From Hyphomicrobium sp. (GTDB lineage: Bacteria > Pseudomonadota > Alphaproteobacteria > Rhizobiales > Hyphomicrobiaceae), in the NCBI GenBank assembly GCA_017512425.1, contig JAFWGI010000016.1:124001-188000 (forward strand): 64,000 bases of DNA. Direction: 5' to 3'. The notes below the pieces were generated by a model. The model had not been told where the DNA came from. It saw only the letters and a program-made list of their open reading frames with translations, and did no database searches. Shown piece after piece: positions 15,283 to 23,981 of the stretch (its first letter is position 1; the number at the start of each line of letters is the position of its first letter). The translations under genes and the position numbers were made by a program.

Positions 15283-15922
15283 CACGCGGTCAAGTCCGGG
15301 CGGCGCTATCGTTATTACATATCTCGCGCTTTGATCACCAAGCAGAGTGATGCTGCGGACGACGGCGCCGGCACGCGATGGCGCATCCCAGCAGTCGAGA
15401 TCGAGGGTGCGGTCGTTGCTGCCCTGCAATCAACTCTAACGGACGCAAATGGATTGCTTGAATTTCTGTCTCTAGAGAGGCCCGATCCAGCTCACGTCGG
15501 ACGCATTGTCAACTCTGCTGCTGCGCTCGCCAAGCGTCTCGAAGACCATGGCTTGCATGAGAACAAGAAATTGGTTGGCGAGATCGTCTTTAAGGTCGTG
15601 ATCTCCGATATTCAGATTTCAATCACACTTCATCGAAGCGCGATCCACAAAGCTCTCAGTGTTGAACCGCCATCTCAACCGGATGATGCACGATCTGAAG
15701 ACCGGCGCTGCTCCTGACATCACGGTCATCGCGCGGCGCGAAAATATCCCGGCGTCCTACGCCCAGCTGATTCTGCCTCTTGCCTTCCTAGCGCCGAGCA
15801 TTGTGACCGCCATCCTTGAAGGGCACCAGCCAGCCGACCTCAGCCTGGATCGGCTTATCAAGAGGACGACCCTCGCCCTCGATTGGTCGGCCCAACGTCA
15901 ACAACTCGGCTTTACAGGCTAA
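15283..15922 (+). pseudogene. Decayed large serine recombinase, C-terminal half
   Basis: The frame from 15283 reads HAVKSGRRYRYYISRALI and IPAVEIEGAVVAAL, matching the zinc-ribbon-to-C-terminal part of the intact recombinase at 17220-18959 (HAVKTGKRYRYYVSNSLI). It breaks near 15660-15715. A second frame continues from about 15680 as PASYAQLILPLAFLAPSIV, ending QRQQLGFTG at 15922, matching the intact protein's end (QRRHLGF). The catalytic N-terminus is absent and about 60 residues are missing at the frame break. It is a dead relative, not a recent duplicate, since the residues differ widely. Confidence 0.8.
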
Positions 15923-16382
15923 CCTGCCAACCGGAAAATTGCCGACCAGAGAATTTGAGGGCGACGACCGCCCAAGTTCTCTTTGGAGTCGTTCTCTGTG
16001 TCTGATCAGGAAAATGGCGAGGGCGAAACGGCCGCAATATGGGCCTTTTGCGCCGCGGTCACTTGCGAACCGCAAATACCGGCGGAGAGTGCGACTGGTT
16101 GGCTGAGATGACAGGGTTCGAACTGGTGAATGGCGAATGATTGACTGCTATCCGTCATTCACTCGGCGATTCTTTGATTGATTGCGCGCAGCCAGTTGGC
16201 TCCTTTTAACCGTGCCACTCTTCGCGGCATTTTCCATTCGACTTGGCCCGCAAAGGACGCATTGGTGGTGTGACGGGCGCCGGTTAGTAGAGCGCCGAAT
16301 TTTCAGGGCTCGCCTCGCTAAATGCGGGGCTTTGGGAGGTGGGAGCGCCGATATGGGCGCCCCGCAACCCATGGAGCCCACT
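15923..16382. other. 460-bp non-coding stretch with the old tRNA junction
   Basis: No gene is supported. The stretch contains the tRNA-Gln remnant at 16100-16138. To its right is a leader with the imperfect hairpin around GGGAGCGCC and GGGCGCCCC (16341-16363) ahead of the DUF3489 gene. Confidence 0.5.
16100..16138. repeat. Degenerate copy of the tRNA-Gln 3' half (old attachment junction)
   Basis: Aligned with the tRNA-Gln gene (19217-19256), 32 of 40 columns match, in the same orientation, including the CCA/acceptor end TGGCTG and the T-loop core AGGGTTCGAAC (16113-16123). It begins 178 bp after the decayed recombinase, as the real tRNA begins 258 bp after the intact one. It looks like the right end of an older element at the same tRNA. 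Confidence 0.65.
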
Positions 16383-16748
16383 ATGACGACCGTTGAATCC
16401 CGTGTCCCCACCGAATCCAAACGAACAAAGTCCGCGACCACTGCGAAAAGCGAAAAGCACAAGGCAACTGAAAAGCGTTCTTCAAAGCACACCGTCGCAA
16501 GAAAGTTAGAATCCAGCGACGATCTGCATGCCGCGCGTGTCACGAAACACGATCGCATCCTGGCAATGTTGAATCATCGCGACGGCGTCAGCATCCCCGA
16601 AATAATGGAAGCGACGTCATGGCAGCAGCACAGCGTGCGAGGATTTCTAGCAGGCACAATCAAGAAGAAGCTCGGCCTCGCGCTTACGTCGTCAAAGACC
16701 GCGGGTAACCTGCGCCGCTACCGAATCGACACCAAGCGCGGTCGCTAA
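16383..16748 (+). CDS. DUF3489 domain protein
   Basis: A 121-residue basic protein. The first 50 residues are Lys/Ser/Thr-rich and probably disordered. Residues about 55-120 are DUF3489 (TKHDRILAMLNHRDGVSIPE, then WQQHSVRGFLAGTIKKKLGL), a winged-helix-like fold that often travels with DUF2924 and serine recombinase genes. ATG 16383 has GGAG six bases upstream; the frame reaches back to 16182, but that part is not protein-like. It is the first gene of the three-gene mobile module. Its role is unknown; DNA binding near the attachment site is a guess. Confidence 0.82.
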   Translation: MTTVESRVPTESKRTKSATTAKSEKHKATEKRSSKHTVARKLESSDDLHAARVTKHDRILAMLNHRDGVSIPEIMEATSWQQHSVRGFLAGTIKKKLGLALTSSKTAGNLRRYRIDTKRGR

Positions 16749-16750
16749 CT

Positions 16751-17236
16751 ATGGATGGCTCATTACACACCGAGCTCGAAGACAAGCTGATAGCTATCGA
16801 GAAACTCGGTCTCCCAGAACTGCGAGCAGAATGGCGGCGGCTTTATCGAAAGCCGCCGCCGCACAGGCTCAGTCGTGATCTCCTGATCCGCGGCATCGCC
16901 TACAAGATCCAGGAGGCCGTTCACGGCGGGCTTTCAAAGCCGACCCTTCGACGCCTCAGAGTGTTGTCTGATCAAAGCACCTCCGGTGCCGGCAACAGGC
17001 TTGAACGGCAGGCTGCTTTCAAGCCCGGAACAACGCTCCTGCGCGAGTGGAACGGAACGACCCATGAGGTTCAAGTCGTGGCGGGCGGCTTCGAATGGCG
17101 TGGGCAGACCTTCGCTTCTCTGAGCAAGATCGCTAACGCCATCACGGGCGCACATTGGTCCGGCCCGCGGTTCTTCGGGTTGAGAATGCGAACTCAATCT
17201 CCGGTGGCCCGATTGCGGGATGGCAGAAATGACTAA
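16751..17236 (+). CDS. DUF2924 domain protein
   Basis: A 161-residue protein of the DUF2924 family. The N-terminal part is helical (LGLPELRAEWRRLYRKPPPH, then LLIRGIAYKIQEAVHGGL). The C-terminal part has the conserved GTTLLREWNGTTHEVQVVAG and FASLSKIANAITGAHWSGPR. The gene starts two bases after the DUF3489 stop and overlaps the recombinase by 17 bases, so the three form one operon. Function is unknown; the family is nearly always next to recombinases, so it may help recombination or its control. Confidence 0.88.
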   Translation: MDGSLHTELEDKLIAIEKLGLPELRAEWRRLYRKPPPHRLSRDLLIRGIAYKIQEAVHGGLSKPTLRRLRVLSDQSTSGAGNRLERQAAFKPGTTLLREWNGTTHEVQVVAGGFEWRGQTFASLSKIANAITGAHWSGPRFFGLRMRTQSPVARLRDGRND

Positions 17237-18959
17237 TGCCTCGGCCGCAACGAAATTGCAGCGCCTGCGCTGCGCAATCTACACGCGCAAATCATCTGAA
17301 GAGGGCCTGGAACAGGATTTCAACTCACTCGATGCCCAGCGAGAAGCATGTGAGGCATATATCCTGAGCCAGCGCCACGCCGGTTGGATCGCGCTTCCTG
17401 ATATGTATGACGACGGCGGCATTTCTGGAGCAACTCTCGAACGGCCTTCCGTGCAACGTCTTTTCAATGATGTCCGCGATGGCAAAGTTGATTGCGTCGT
17501 CGTTTATAAAGTTGACCGGCTCACCCGCTCGCTCGCCGACTTCGCAAAGATCGTCGAGATCTTCGACGCGTCGTCCGTCTCGTTTGTCTCCGTGACGCAG
17601 CAGTTCAACACAACCTCTTCCATGGGGCGTTTGACGCTGAACGTGCTTCTCTCCTTCGCCCAGTTTGAGCGCGAAATCGCCGGTGAACGCATTCGAGACA
17701 AGATCGCTGCTTCTAAAAAGAAGGGGATGTGGATGGGTGGCTATCCGCCACTCGGATATGACGTCCGCGACCGAAAGCTCGTGATCACGCCGCATGAGGC
17801 AGAAACCGTCAGGGATATCTTTAGGCGTTACCTCGAACTCGGTGCTGTATCCGCCTTGAGGGACGACCTCAACCAGCAGGGCATCACTTCAAAACAGCGG
17901 ATCGACAAAAACGGCAAATCGACGGGCGGCAAGCCGTTTGCGCGTGGCGCTCTGTATCACATGCTCAAGAACAGGATTTATATCGGTGAGATCGTGCATA
18001 AGGATTCGTCTTACCCAGGCGAGCATCCGCCGATCATCGAACGGTCACTTTGGGATGCGGTTGCGAAGCGGCTTGAGGACAATACTCATGACCGTGCGGA
18101 CGGGCTTGGGTTTCAGGAGCCTAGCCTGCTGACTGGCATTCTGTATGACGGAGAGGGTTGTCGACTAACACCGAGCCATGCCGTCAAAACGGGCAAGCGC
18201 TACAGGTATTATGTGTCCAACTCACTGATCACGGGACCAAGATCCGCGGCACCGCGCGGTCGGCGTGTCCCGGCGAGCGATATCGAAACGCTGGTCGGGA
18301 AAGCGGTCAAAGACTTCCTTTCATCCGGCGCCGCCGTTTTTGAAGCTCTATCTGGAACCGAGTTTGAAAAGGTCGATAGGCAGCAAATCTTAAGTAGTGC
18401 CGCGGACCTTGCGCTCGGTTGGGAAGAGAGGACACCCGCTGAACGCAGAGCGATGATACGCAGGATCGTCTGCCGGGTTGTCATTCAAGCAGAGCGCATC
18501 GACGTCGAGATCGACCGGTGGCAAGTGTTCGATGCACTAACAAAACCAGAAAAGCAGCAGACCAGGAGACATGGTCAAAGTGACGGTGGCCAAGAAACGT
18601 TTGTTCTGAAGATCGACGCTGTTTTGAAGCGCGCAGGGCAAGGCATGAGACTCGTTGTGCGAGATGCGACCGCTCAAGCACCGAACACCACGCTGATCAG
18701 TTTGTTCGTCAAAGCCTTTGATGTCCGCGAAAAAATACTCAACGGGACCGGCGAGAGCATCGAAGCGTCCGCGCGCCGGATCAAAACGAACGCCAACTAC
18801 ATCACAGCACTTCTGCGGATCAGTTTTCTAGCGCCGGATATCGTAGCGGCTGTTCTTGACGGTCGTCATCCGACGACACTGACCGCGAGAAACTTCATCA
18901 CGAAGACACATACTTTGCCGCGCGATTGGTCCCTTCAGCGACGGCACCTCGGCTTCTAA
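17220..18959 (+). CDS. Large serine recombinase of the mobile module
   Basis: A 579-residue recombinase. The resolvase catalytic domain is residues about 18-170: the nucleophile Ser lies in YTRKSSEEG, followed by VVVYKVDRLTRSLADF and FAQFEREIAGERIRDKI. The recombinase domain follows (GYPPLGYDVRDRKLVITPHE), then a zinc-ribbon region without the usual CxxC pairs, and a C-terminal segment. The length fits family members that integrate small elements. ATG 17220 overlaps the DUF2924 gene; ATG 17229 is an alternative. It ends 258 bp before the 3' end of tRNA-Gln, the presumed target. Confidence 0.9.
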   Translation: MAEMTNASAATKLQRLRCAIYTRKSSEEGLEQDFNSLDAQREACEAYILSQRHAGWIALPDMYDDGGISGATLERPSVQRLFNDVRDGKVDCVVVYKVDRLTRSLADFAKIVEIFDASSVSFVSVTQQFNTTSSMGRLTLNVLLSFAQFEREIAGERIRDKIAASKKKGMWMGGYPPLGYDVRDRKLVITPHEAETVRDIFRRYLELGAVSALRDDLNQQGITSKQRIDKNGKSTGGKPFARGALYHMLKNRIYIGEIVHKDSSYPGEHPPIIERSLWDAVAKRLEDNTHDRADGLGFQEPSLLTGILYDGEGCRLTPSHAVKTGKRYRYYVSNSLITGPRSAAPRGRRVPASDIETLVGKAVKDFLSSGAAVFEALSGTEFEKVDRQQILSSAADLALGWEERTPAERRAMIRRIVCRVVIQAERIDVEIDRWQVFDALTKPEKQQTRRHGQSDGGQETFVLKIDAVLKRAGQGMRLVVRDATAQAPNTTLISLFVKAFDVREKILNGTGESIEASARRIKTNANYITALLRISFLAPDIVAAVLDGRHPTTLTARNFITKTHTLPRDWSLQRRHLGF

Positions 18960-19216
18960 CAAATTAGCGCGCACTTTTTCACCCACGCGACGCGCGGGAT
19001 GCACTTTCAGCTTTCTGTTTCGGCGATGTCGGCGCGAACCCGCAGCACGAAAATGGCCGCAAGAGATAACCTCGTCGTGTTGGCGGCATATCCCGTAAAC
19101 GACCGTCTCTCGTTGCGGCTCGTTCGCACGCACCGCATGGTAACCGGCCGAAATTGCGGACTGATTTGCTCGCAAGGAAAACGTATTTTACGATGCAATA
19201 TCAATGACTTAGATGG

Positions 19217-19291
19217 TGGCTGGGATGGGAGGGTTCGAACCTCCGAATGGCGGAATCAAAATCCGCTGCCTTACCACTTGGCTACATCCCA
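19217..19291 (-). tRNA. tRNA-Gln (anticodon TTG)
   Basis: Read on the minus strand, the 75-nt gene starts TGGGATG and ends CATCCCA-G-CCA, giving a perfect 7-bp acceptor stem, with CCA encoded. The anticodon stem GCGGA/TCCGC encloses loop TTTTGAT with anticodon TTG, decoding CAA. The T-arm is GGAGGTTCGAACCTCC. The 3' end faces the recombinase module, and a degenerate copy of this half lies at 16100-16138. Confidence 0.96.
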
Positions 19292-19351
19292 ACACGGCTC
19301 AAGAGCCGTCGCGGCGTTCGGCGAAAATGGCGACCGGCCGCGACGCGGCGC

Positions 19352-19381
19352 ACCATAGTCATATGCAGGCGTTTCGAGCAA
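19352..19381 (-). promoter_or_regulatory. Candidate promoter of tRNA-Gln
   Basis: On the minus strand TTGCTC (-35, 19381-19376) and TATGGT (-10, 19357-19352) are spaced 18 bases, about 60 bases before the tRNA. A 7-bp hairpin (19294-19309, ACGGCTC/GAGCCGT) lies in the short leader. Confidence 0.4.
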
Positions 19382-19534
19382 CGGAAAGACGGTTGGCTGC
19401 CCCCAGGCAATAGTGTCGCTCTCGACGGTGAGCTTTGGACGAAATCACCATCAATAGAAAACCCAGCCTTTACCGCATGTTGCAGCTACCTACCGGCTTC
19501 GCGCGGCCGCTGCGCGACGGTCGAATACGACCGC

Positions 19535-19563
19535 TTGCAGCGCTGCACACATGTCGCTATAAC
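19535..19563 (+). promoter_or_regulatory. Candidate promoter of tRNA-Pro
   Basis: TTGCAG (19535-19540) and TATAAC (19558-19563) are separated by 17 bases, about 78 bases before the mature tRNA. Between the two tRNA promoters, the rest of the 349-bp gap shows nothing else. Confidence 0.55.
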
Positions 19564-19640
19564 GCGCGTCTTCCGGTCAGGCGGTAACGCGCTCGACCGG
19601 AAGAAAATGGATAAGCCTTTAGTTCAGGCTGACGGTCGGG

Positions 19641-19717
19641 CGGAGCGTAGCGCAGCCTGGTAGCGCACTTGCTTCGGGAGCAAGGGGTCGGAGGTTCGAA
19701 TCCTCTCGCTCCGACCA
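19641..19717 (+). tRNA. tRNA-Pro (anticodon CGG)
   Basis: A 77-nt gene with acceptor CGGAGCG pairing CGCTCCG, discriminator A and encoded CCA. The anticodon stem CTTGC/GCAAG encloses loop TTCGGGA with anticodon CGG, decoding CCG. The T-arm carries GGTTCGAATCC. Confidence 0.96.
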
Positions 19718-19847
19718 ATTCCATACCATCGCATATCCCGCTTGCGATTTACCTACGCTTCTTTTGAGTTCTGCTTGCCTGTGGCGCGTTCGCCTGCGGC
19801 GGCGCGGACGCTCGCATCCTGGACTGCTCGAATTAAGCTTGGACGCG

Positions 19848-20756
19848 ATGGATAAGCTCAATTTTAAAACAGATATGGCGTTCGCCTACGGCACGCCGAC
19901 GCCGATGGGACTGGGCATCGTTCGCCTCGTTGCGCCCAACGCCGGACCATTCACGTTCAAGGGTACGAATACATATCTCGTTGGATCGACGTCTTTAGCC
20001 GTTATCGATCCGGGCCCGGATGATGAAAGCCATATCACCGCGATCCTGAAAGCTGCTGGTTCGCGGTGCATCACACACATTTTGACAACACACGCACATC
20101 GCGACCACGTCGATGGCGTGGCGCGCCTCAAAGCTGAAACGGGTGCCGTCGTCTGCGCCTTCCCGCGCGATCCAGACGCCGCCCGCATCGCGCTCGCATC
20201 ATCGCCATCGGGAAGCTATTTTGTTGATTACGATTTCACGCCAGACATGGCCGTCACTGGCGGGGACGTCATCACCGGCGGCGATTGGGCGCTATCCGCC
20301 ATTCACACGCCGGGTCACGCACCCGATCATATGTCGTTTGCGCTTGAAGGCCGCGATGTCGTTTTCAGCGGCGATCACGTCATGGCCTGGAATACGTCCG
20401 TGGTGGCACCGCCCGAGGGACGCATGGCGGACTACATCGCGTCGCTGGAAATTCTTCTAGACCGTAATGACAGCATGTTTTTGCCGGGACATGGCGGTCG
20501 CCTTGAAGACCCCCAGCGCACGGTCAAAGCTTATCTGTTGCATCGGCGTTGGCGCGAACAGGCGATCATGCAGGCCCTGAAAAGCGGCGCTGATACGGTG
20601 CTGCGTATCGTTCCGGAGGTGTATCAAGGTACCGACGCGAAACTTATTCCAGCGGCGACACTTTCCGTGCTGGCTCACGTCGAACACCTGATTGAGAAGG
20701 GTCTCGTCGCAACCGCTTCGGCTTTGTCGCCTGAGAGCCGGCTTGAGGCTGTTTAA
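19848..20756 (+). CDS. MBL-fold metallo-hydrolase (LACTB2-like)
   Basis: A 302-residue metallo-beta-lactamase-fold hydrolase with C-terminal winged helix. The metal motif [10 protein letters not shown] (about residue 84), the later [11 protein letters not shown] and SGDHVM blocks, and PGHGG complete the ligand set. The closest studied relative is LACTB2, an endoribonuclease, but substrates across the family vary. The frame opens at 19764, but ATG 19848 (GGA upstream) begins a typical N-terminus, and the upstream part is Arg-rich and unlike protein. Its last 113 bp overlap the end of the convergent DUF1499 gene. Confidence 0.88.
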   Translation: MDKLNFKTDMAFAYGTPTPMGLGIVRLVAPNAGPFTFKGTNTYLVGSTSLAVIDPGPDDESHITAILKAAGSRCITHILTTHAHRDHVDGVARLKAETGAVVCAFPRDPDAARIALASSPSGSYFVDYDFTPDMAVTGGDVITGGDWALSAIHTPGHAPDHMSFALEGRDVVFSGDHVMAWNTSVVAPPEGRMADYIASLEILLDRNDSMFLPGHGGRLEDPQRTVKAYLLHRRWREQAIMQALKSGADTVLRIVPEVYQGTDAKLIPAATLSVLAHVEHLIEKGLVATASALSPESRLEAV

Positions 20757-21594
20757 CGCCGGCATCCTTTTCCTGTTTTTTCAGACGTGCGCGTAACGCT
20801 GCATCGGCGTTGGGAACGGATGCGTCCACGCGACCGCTGATCTCTTTCAAAAGCATGCGAATGCGATCGGCGTTGCGGCCAAAGTCGCTCGAGCCATAGC
20901 GCGACGACGAGCGCACATCGACTTTCGACGCACCGTCATTGTCGGCGACGCGAATGATCACGTCATCCGTGAAGCCAAGGATCATCGTGCGGTCTTCAAG
21001 CTCGACCAAGCCGGGCGTGCCATCGTCAGCATTCGGCGGCGCCTGCAGCAGGGTCGGCATTTTCAGTTTACCCAGCGCTTGCAAGACGAGTTCGAAGGTC
21101 TCCTCAGGTGGCCGCTGAACGATCAGCGACTTGATATCGGGGTAATTCGCGTTCTGAAGCTCGGCGAACCGCGATGGATAAGCGAGCGGATTGCTATCCG
21201 GCGCGCGGCTTTTTTCCGCGGCGACATACGCTGGCGGCGTTACGGGATCGGTCGTCAAATCGTTGATTGCCGGCCAATTGCGCCCGACAATGTACATCGC
21301 CAACGGGATCGATATCAGGCCTGAGGCCAATGTCGCCGCGACGACAATGCGCGCCGCTCCTTGCCGCCCCGTCACCCAAATATCGAGCCCGGCAACGGCA
21401 GCCATAACAAGCACGAGGACGGCGCCGGCGAAGCAGGCGGCCGCAATATTCATCGCAACTGGCGTCGAAAGCCCGAACAAGCGGTGCAGGAACAGGGTGA
21501 TCGGCAGGACGCTTGCGAAGAACAGCGCCAAACGGCTCGACCAGCGCGCCAAAAATGACGGCGGCTGGTCCGGCGCGTAGATGGTGCGCGTCAT
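20644..21594 (-). CDS. DUF1499 membrane protein
   Basis: A 316-residue protein. Three membrane helices lie at the N-terminus (about residues 20-110: LALFFASVLPITLFLH, AGAVLVLVMAAVAGL, LASGLISIPLAMYIV). A DUF1499 domain follows (about 150-260), with the signature VDVRSSSRYGSSDFGRNADR. A basic, low-complexity tail of about 45 residues extends past the domain and is encoded antisense to the end of the MBL gene. The frame reaches back to 21708, six bases after pdxH, but ATG 21594 gives the usual start before the first helix; 21636 is another candidate. Function of DUF1499 is unknown. Confidence 0.82.
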   Translation of the reverse strand: MTRTIYAPDQPPSFLARWSSRLALFFASVLPITLFLHRLFGLSTPVAMNIAAACFAGAVLVLVMAAVAGLDIWVTGRQGAARIVVAATLASGLISIPLAMYIVGRNWPAINDLTTDPVTPPAYVAAEKSRAPDSNPLAYPSRFAELQNANYPDIKSLIVQRPPEETFELVLQALGKLKMPTLLQAPPNADDGTPGLVELEDRTMILGFTDDVIIRVADNDGASKVDVRSSSRYGSSDFGRNADRIRMLLKEISGRVDASVPNADAALRARLKKQEKDAGVKQPQAGSQATKPKRLRRDPSQSGVRREPARKVSPLE

Positions 21595-21714
21595 CGTATC
21601 GAAGCGTTGCACGGCGAGCGGGGTTCCTGTCGGCATGGACTTGACGCGGCGAAGGCTTGAGGTGGCGAAGCATAGCCGCGATTCCGGCAAAATGGAGAGC
21701 CGCGGCATCGCGAA

Positions 21715-22356
21715 CTAGGGATACAGGCGTGTCGTTGACCAGGATTGGCCGGGTTCAGACCGGCGAAACACGAGCCGGTCGTGCAATCGAAACGCGCCGT
21801 CGCTCCAGAACTCGATTTCAAGCGGTGTGACACGGAATCCCGACCAGTACGACGGTCGCGGAATTTCCCCGACGCCGAACTTGGCCGTATATTTGGCGAC
21901 CTGCGCTTCGAGCGCGAACTTGCTTTCGAGCGGCCGGGATTGTTGCGAGGCCCACGCTCCAATGCGACTGAGGCGTGCCCGCGAGGCAAAATAAGCATCT
22001 GCCTCATCGTCCGCGACGACAGTCACCGTGCCGCGGATCCGAATTTGGCGGCGCAAGCTCTTCCAATGGAAGCCTAACGCGACTTTCGGGTTGGCGAGAA
22101 CCTCACGACCCTTGACGCCCTCGAAGTTGGTGTAAAACACGAAGCCGCGGTTCGGAGCGCCGGCGTCATCGACGTCCTTCAACAGGACCATGCGCACATT
22201 CGGCAAACCTGCGCCGTCGACGGTTGCGAGCGACATCGCATTGGCGTCGTTCGGCTCTGATTTTTGCGCTTCAGAATACCATGCGGCAAACGTTGCGAAG
22301 GGATCATCTGCGGGGGAGGCTTCCGCAGATTTCGTTGCGTGGTCGTTGCTCGTCAT
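21715..22356 (-). CDS. pdxH: Pyridoxamine 5'-phosphate oxidase
   Basis: FMN-dependent oxidation of pyridoxine or pyridoxamine 5'-phosphate to pyridoxal 5'-phosphate, the last step and salvage step of vitamin B6 synthesis. The 213-residue cytosolic protein has the family order: [30 protein letters not shown], the FMN-contact region [30 protein letters not shown] and the C-terminal [16 protein letters not shown] then RLYP. Length and both ends are normal. The DUF1499 gene follows in the same direction and may be co-transcribed. Confidence 0.95.
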   Translation of the reverse strand: MTSNDHATKSAEASPADDPFATFAAWYSEAQKSEPNDANAMSLATVDGAGLPNVRMVLLKDVDDAGAPNRGFVFYTNFEGVKGREVLANPKVALGFHWKSLRRQIRIRGTVTVVADDEADAYFASRARLSRIGAWASQQSRPLESKFALEAQVAKYTAKFGVGEIPRPSYWSGFRVTPLEIEFWSDGAFRLHDRLVFRRSEPGQSWSTTRLYP

Positions 22357-22505
22357 TCGTCAATTACTTCCTGCGTCGTCGTCATCCGGGATCGAAGAAA
22401 GACAGCGCGGCACACCTGTTTAGCGCTCCTTAACCATGACGCGGCACACTCGGAGCTGTCCGCCTGTTGCGGAGTGTAGCGTTCCGTTTAGTAGAGTGTA
22501 GCGTC

Positions 22506-22967
22506 ATGCGTTCCAACCCATCATTTTTTCCGCTCGCCGCGTGCGGGCTGACGGCGTTTACGCTCGTCACGGCTATCTTTTATTCGAGCGATTTTGCGGC
22601 CGCTGATCCGGCAGCAACACCCCTGCCGCCTTCTGCGCCAAGTTGCAGCTGCCCAAATTCCGGTGCCCAGAAAGCTATGAAGCCCAAGTTTGCCGGGCTG
22701 CAGGGACCACTCGACGAAAGCGATGAAATCGCGGCGCTGCAAAGCGTGCAATACGCCCTCTCTGAAGTCGCCGATGGCTCAAGCTACATCTGGCATCGCA
22801 GTAACGGACGACTGTCAGGCGTTGTCAAACCGTTGACGTCGTTCAAGGATCAGCAGGGCAGCGTCTGCCGCCATGTTCTCGTTGTCCTAAACAGTTCTGT
22901 GTCGACGAAGAAGACCGAAACCGTCGCATGCCGACTGTCAAGCGGCGTCTGGCAGCTCGAAGGCTGA
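22506..22967 (+). CDS. Secreted 17-kDa surface antigen-like protein
   Basis: A 153-residue protein with an N-terminal signal or anchor (residues 5-33, FFPLAACGLTAFTLVTAIFY) and a short Pro/Ser/Cys-rich linker. The C-terminal 60 residues (SSYIWHRSNGRLSGVVKPLT, VCRHVLVVL, VACRLSSGVWQLEG) resemble the C-terminal domain of rickettsial 17-kDa surface antigens (RT0821/Lpp0805 type), with the paired cysteines kept. It is likely periplasmic or in the outer envelope; its function is not known. The upstream frame to 22467 adds 13 unlikely residues. Confidence 0.72.
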   Translation: MRSNPSFFPLAACGLTAFTLVTAIFYSSDFAAADPAATPLPPSAPSCSCPNSGAQKAMKPKFAGLQGPLDESDEIAALQSVQYALSEVADGSSYIWHRSNGRLSGVVKPLTSFKDQQGSVCRHVLVVLNSSVSTKKTETVACRLSSGVWQLEG

Positions 22968-23129
22968 GGCCCGCCTCAAAAGCCTTTCGCGTCACAAATC
23001 TTTCCGGGAATTGGCTTCTCTGACGCGGCCAATTCGTCCCACCGTTTGGGTCAAGCAGCCATCTGGACCGCAAAGGTCTTTTGTGTAGGATGCGCGCCAA
23101 ACGCGGAATAGAGAAGGAAAAACGGGCTC

Positions 23130-23981
23130 ATGGCTGAACCAGGAGCGGGCGTGAGCGTGCCGGTCGGCACTCTTATGGCCGGAAAACACGGTCTGATCAT
23201 GGGCGTCGCCAATAACCGGTCGATTGCCTGGGGCATCGCGAAAGCCTGTGCGGCCCAAGGTGCCGAAATTGCCCTGACATACCAGGGCGATGCTCTTAAA
23301 AAGCGGGTCGAGCCGCTGGCTGCCGAGCTCGGTTCTAATCTTGTTCTCCCCTGCGACGTAACCGATACCGCGTCGATGGACACGGTGTTTGAAACACTGG
23401 CGAAAACCTGGGGACGCCTTGATTTTCTGGTCCACGCCATCGCATTCGCCGACAAAGCAGAACTCGACGGACGCTACGTCGATACGTCGGAAAAGAACTT
23501 CACGCAGAGCCTGCTGATCTCCTGCTACTCGTTCACGGCGCTCGCCCAGCGCGCCGAAAAGCTGATGACCAGCGGCGGTTCGCTGCTAACTCTGACGTAT
23601 TACGGCGCCGAGAAGGTCATGCCGCACTACAATGTGATGGGCGTCGCCAAGGCCGCGCTCGAAGCGAGCGTGCGCTATCTCGCATCCGACCTCGGCAAGA
23701 ACGATATTCGGGTCAATGCGATTTCGGCCGGACCAATCAAGACGCTGGCGGCGTCGGGAATTTCCGACTTCCGCTACATTCTGCGCTGGAACGAGTACAA
23801 TTCGCCGCTCCGCCGCACGGTCACGATCGAAGACGTAGGCGGCGCTGGCCTCTATCTTTTGTCCGACCTGTCACGCGGCGTCACCGGCGAAGTCCACCAC
23901 GTCGACAGCGGCTACCATGTCCAGGGCATGAAGAACGAAGATGCGCCGGACATTTCCGTCGCCAAGAGCGAAGGGGCTTGA
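23130..23981 (+). CDS. fabI: Enoyl-[acyl-carrier-protein] reductase (NADH) FabI
   Basis: Reduces enoyl-ACP in the last step of the fatty-acid elongation cycle. The 283-residue SDR-fold protein has the divergent FabI nucleotide motif GLIMGVANNRSIAWGIA. The FabI-type active site is YYGAEKVMPHYNVMGVAKAA, with the Tyr-x6-Lys pair. AGPIKTLAASGI and the YILRWNEYNSPLRR substrate loop are also present. GAAGGA lies upstream. The first 15 residues extend beyond the usual start, so ATG 23175 is an alternative. The next gene starts inside its stop codon. Confidence 0.95.
   Translation: MAEPGAGVSVPVGTLMAGKHGLIMGVANNRSIAWGIAKACAAQGAEIALTYQGDALKKRVEPLAAELGSNLVLPCDVTDTASMDTVFETLAKTWGRLDFLVHAIAFADKAELDGRYVDTSEKNFTQSLLISCYSFTALAQRAEKLMTSGGSLLTLTYYGAEKVMPHYNVMGVAKAALEASVRYLASDLGKNDIRVNAISAGPIKTLAASGISDFRYILRWNEYNSPLRRTVTIEDVGGAGLYLLSDLSRGVTGEVHHVDSGYHVQGMKNEDAPDISVAKSEGA

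Noticed and set aside
15788..16106. Two opposite frames of about 95 codons around the recombinase remnant
   Set aside because: Both are shadows of the remnant and of the tRNA junction.
19247..19663. 138-codon frame between the two tRNA genes
   Set aside because: It starts inside tRNA-Gln and ends inside tRNA-Pro, so it cannot be a protein gene.
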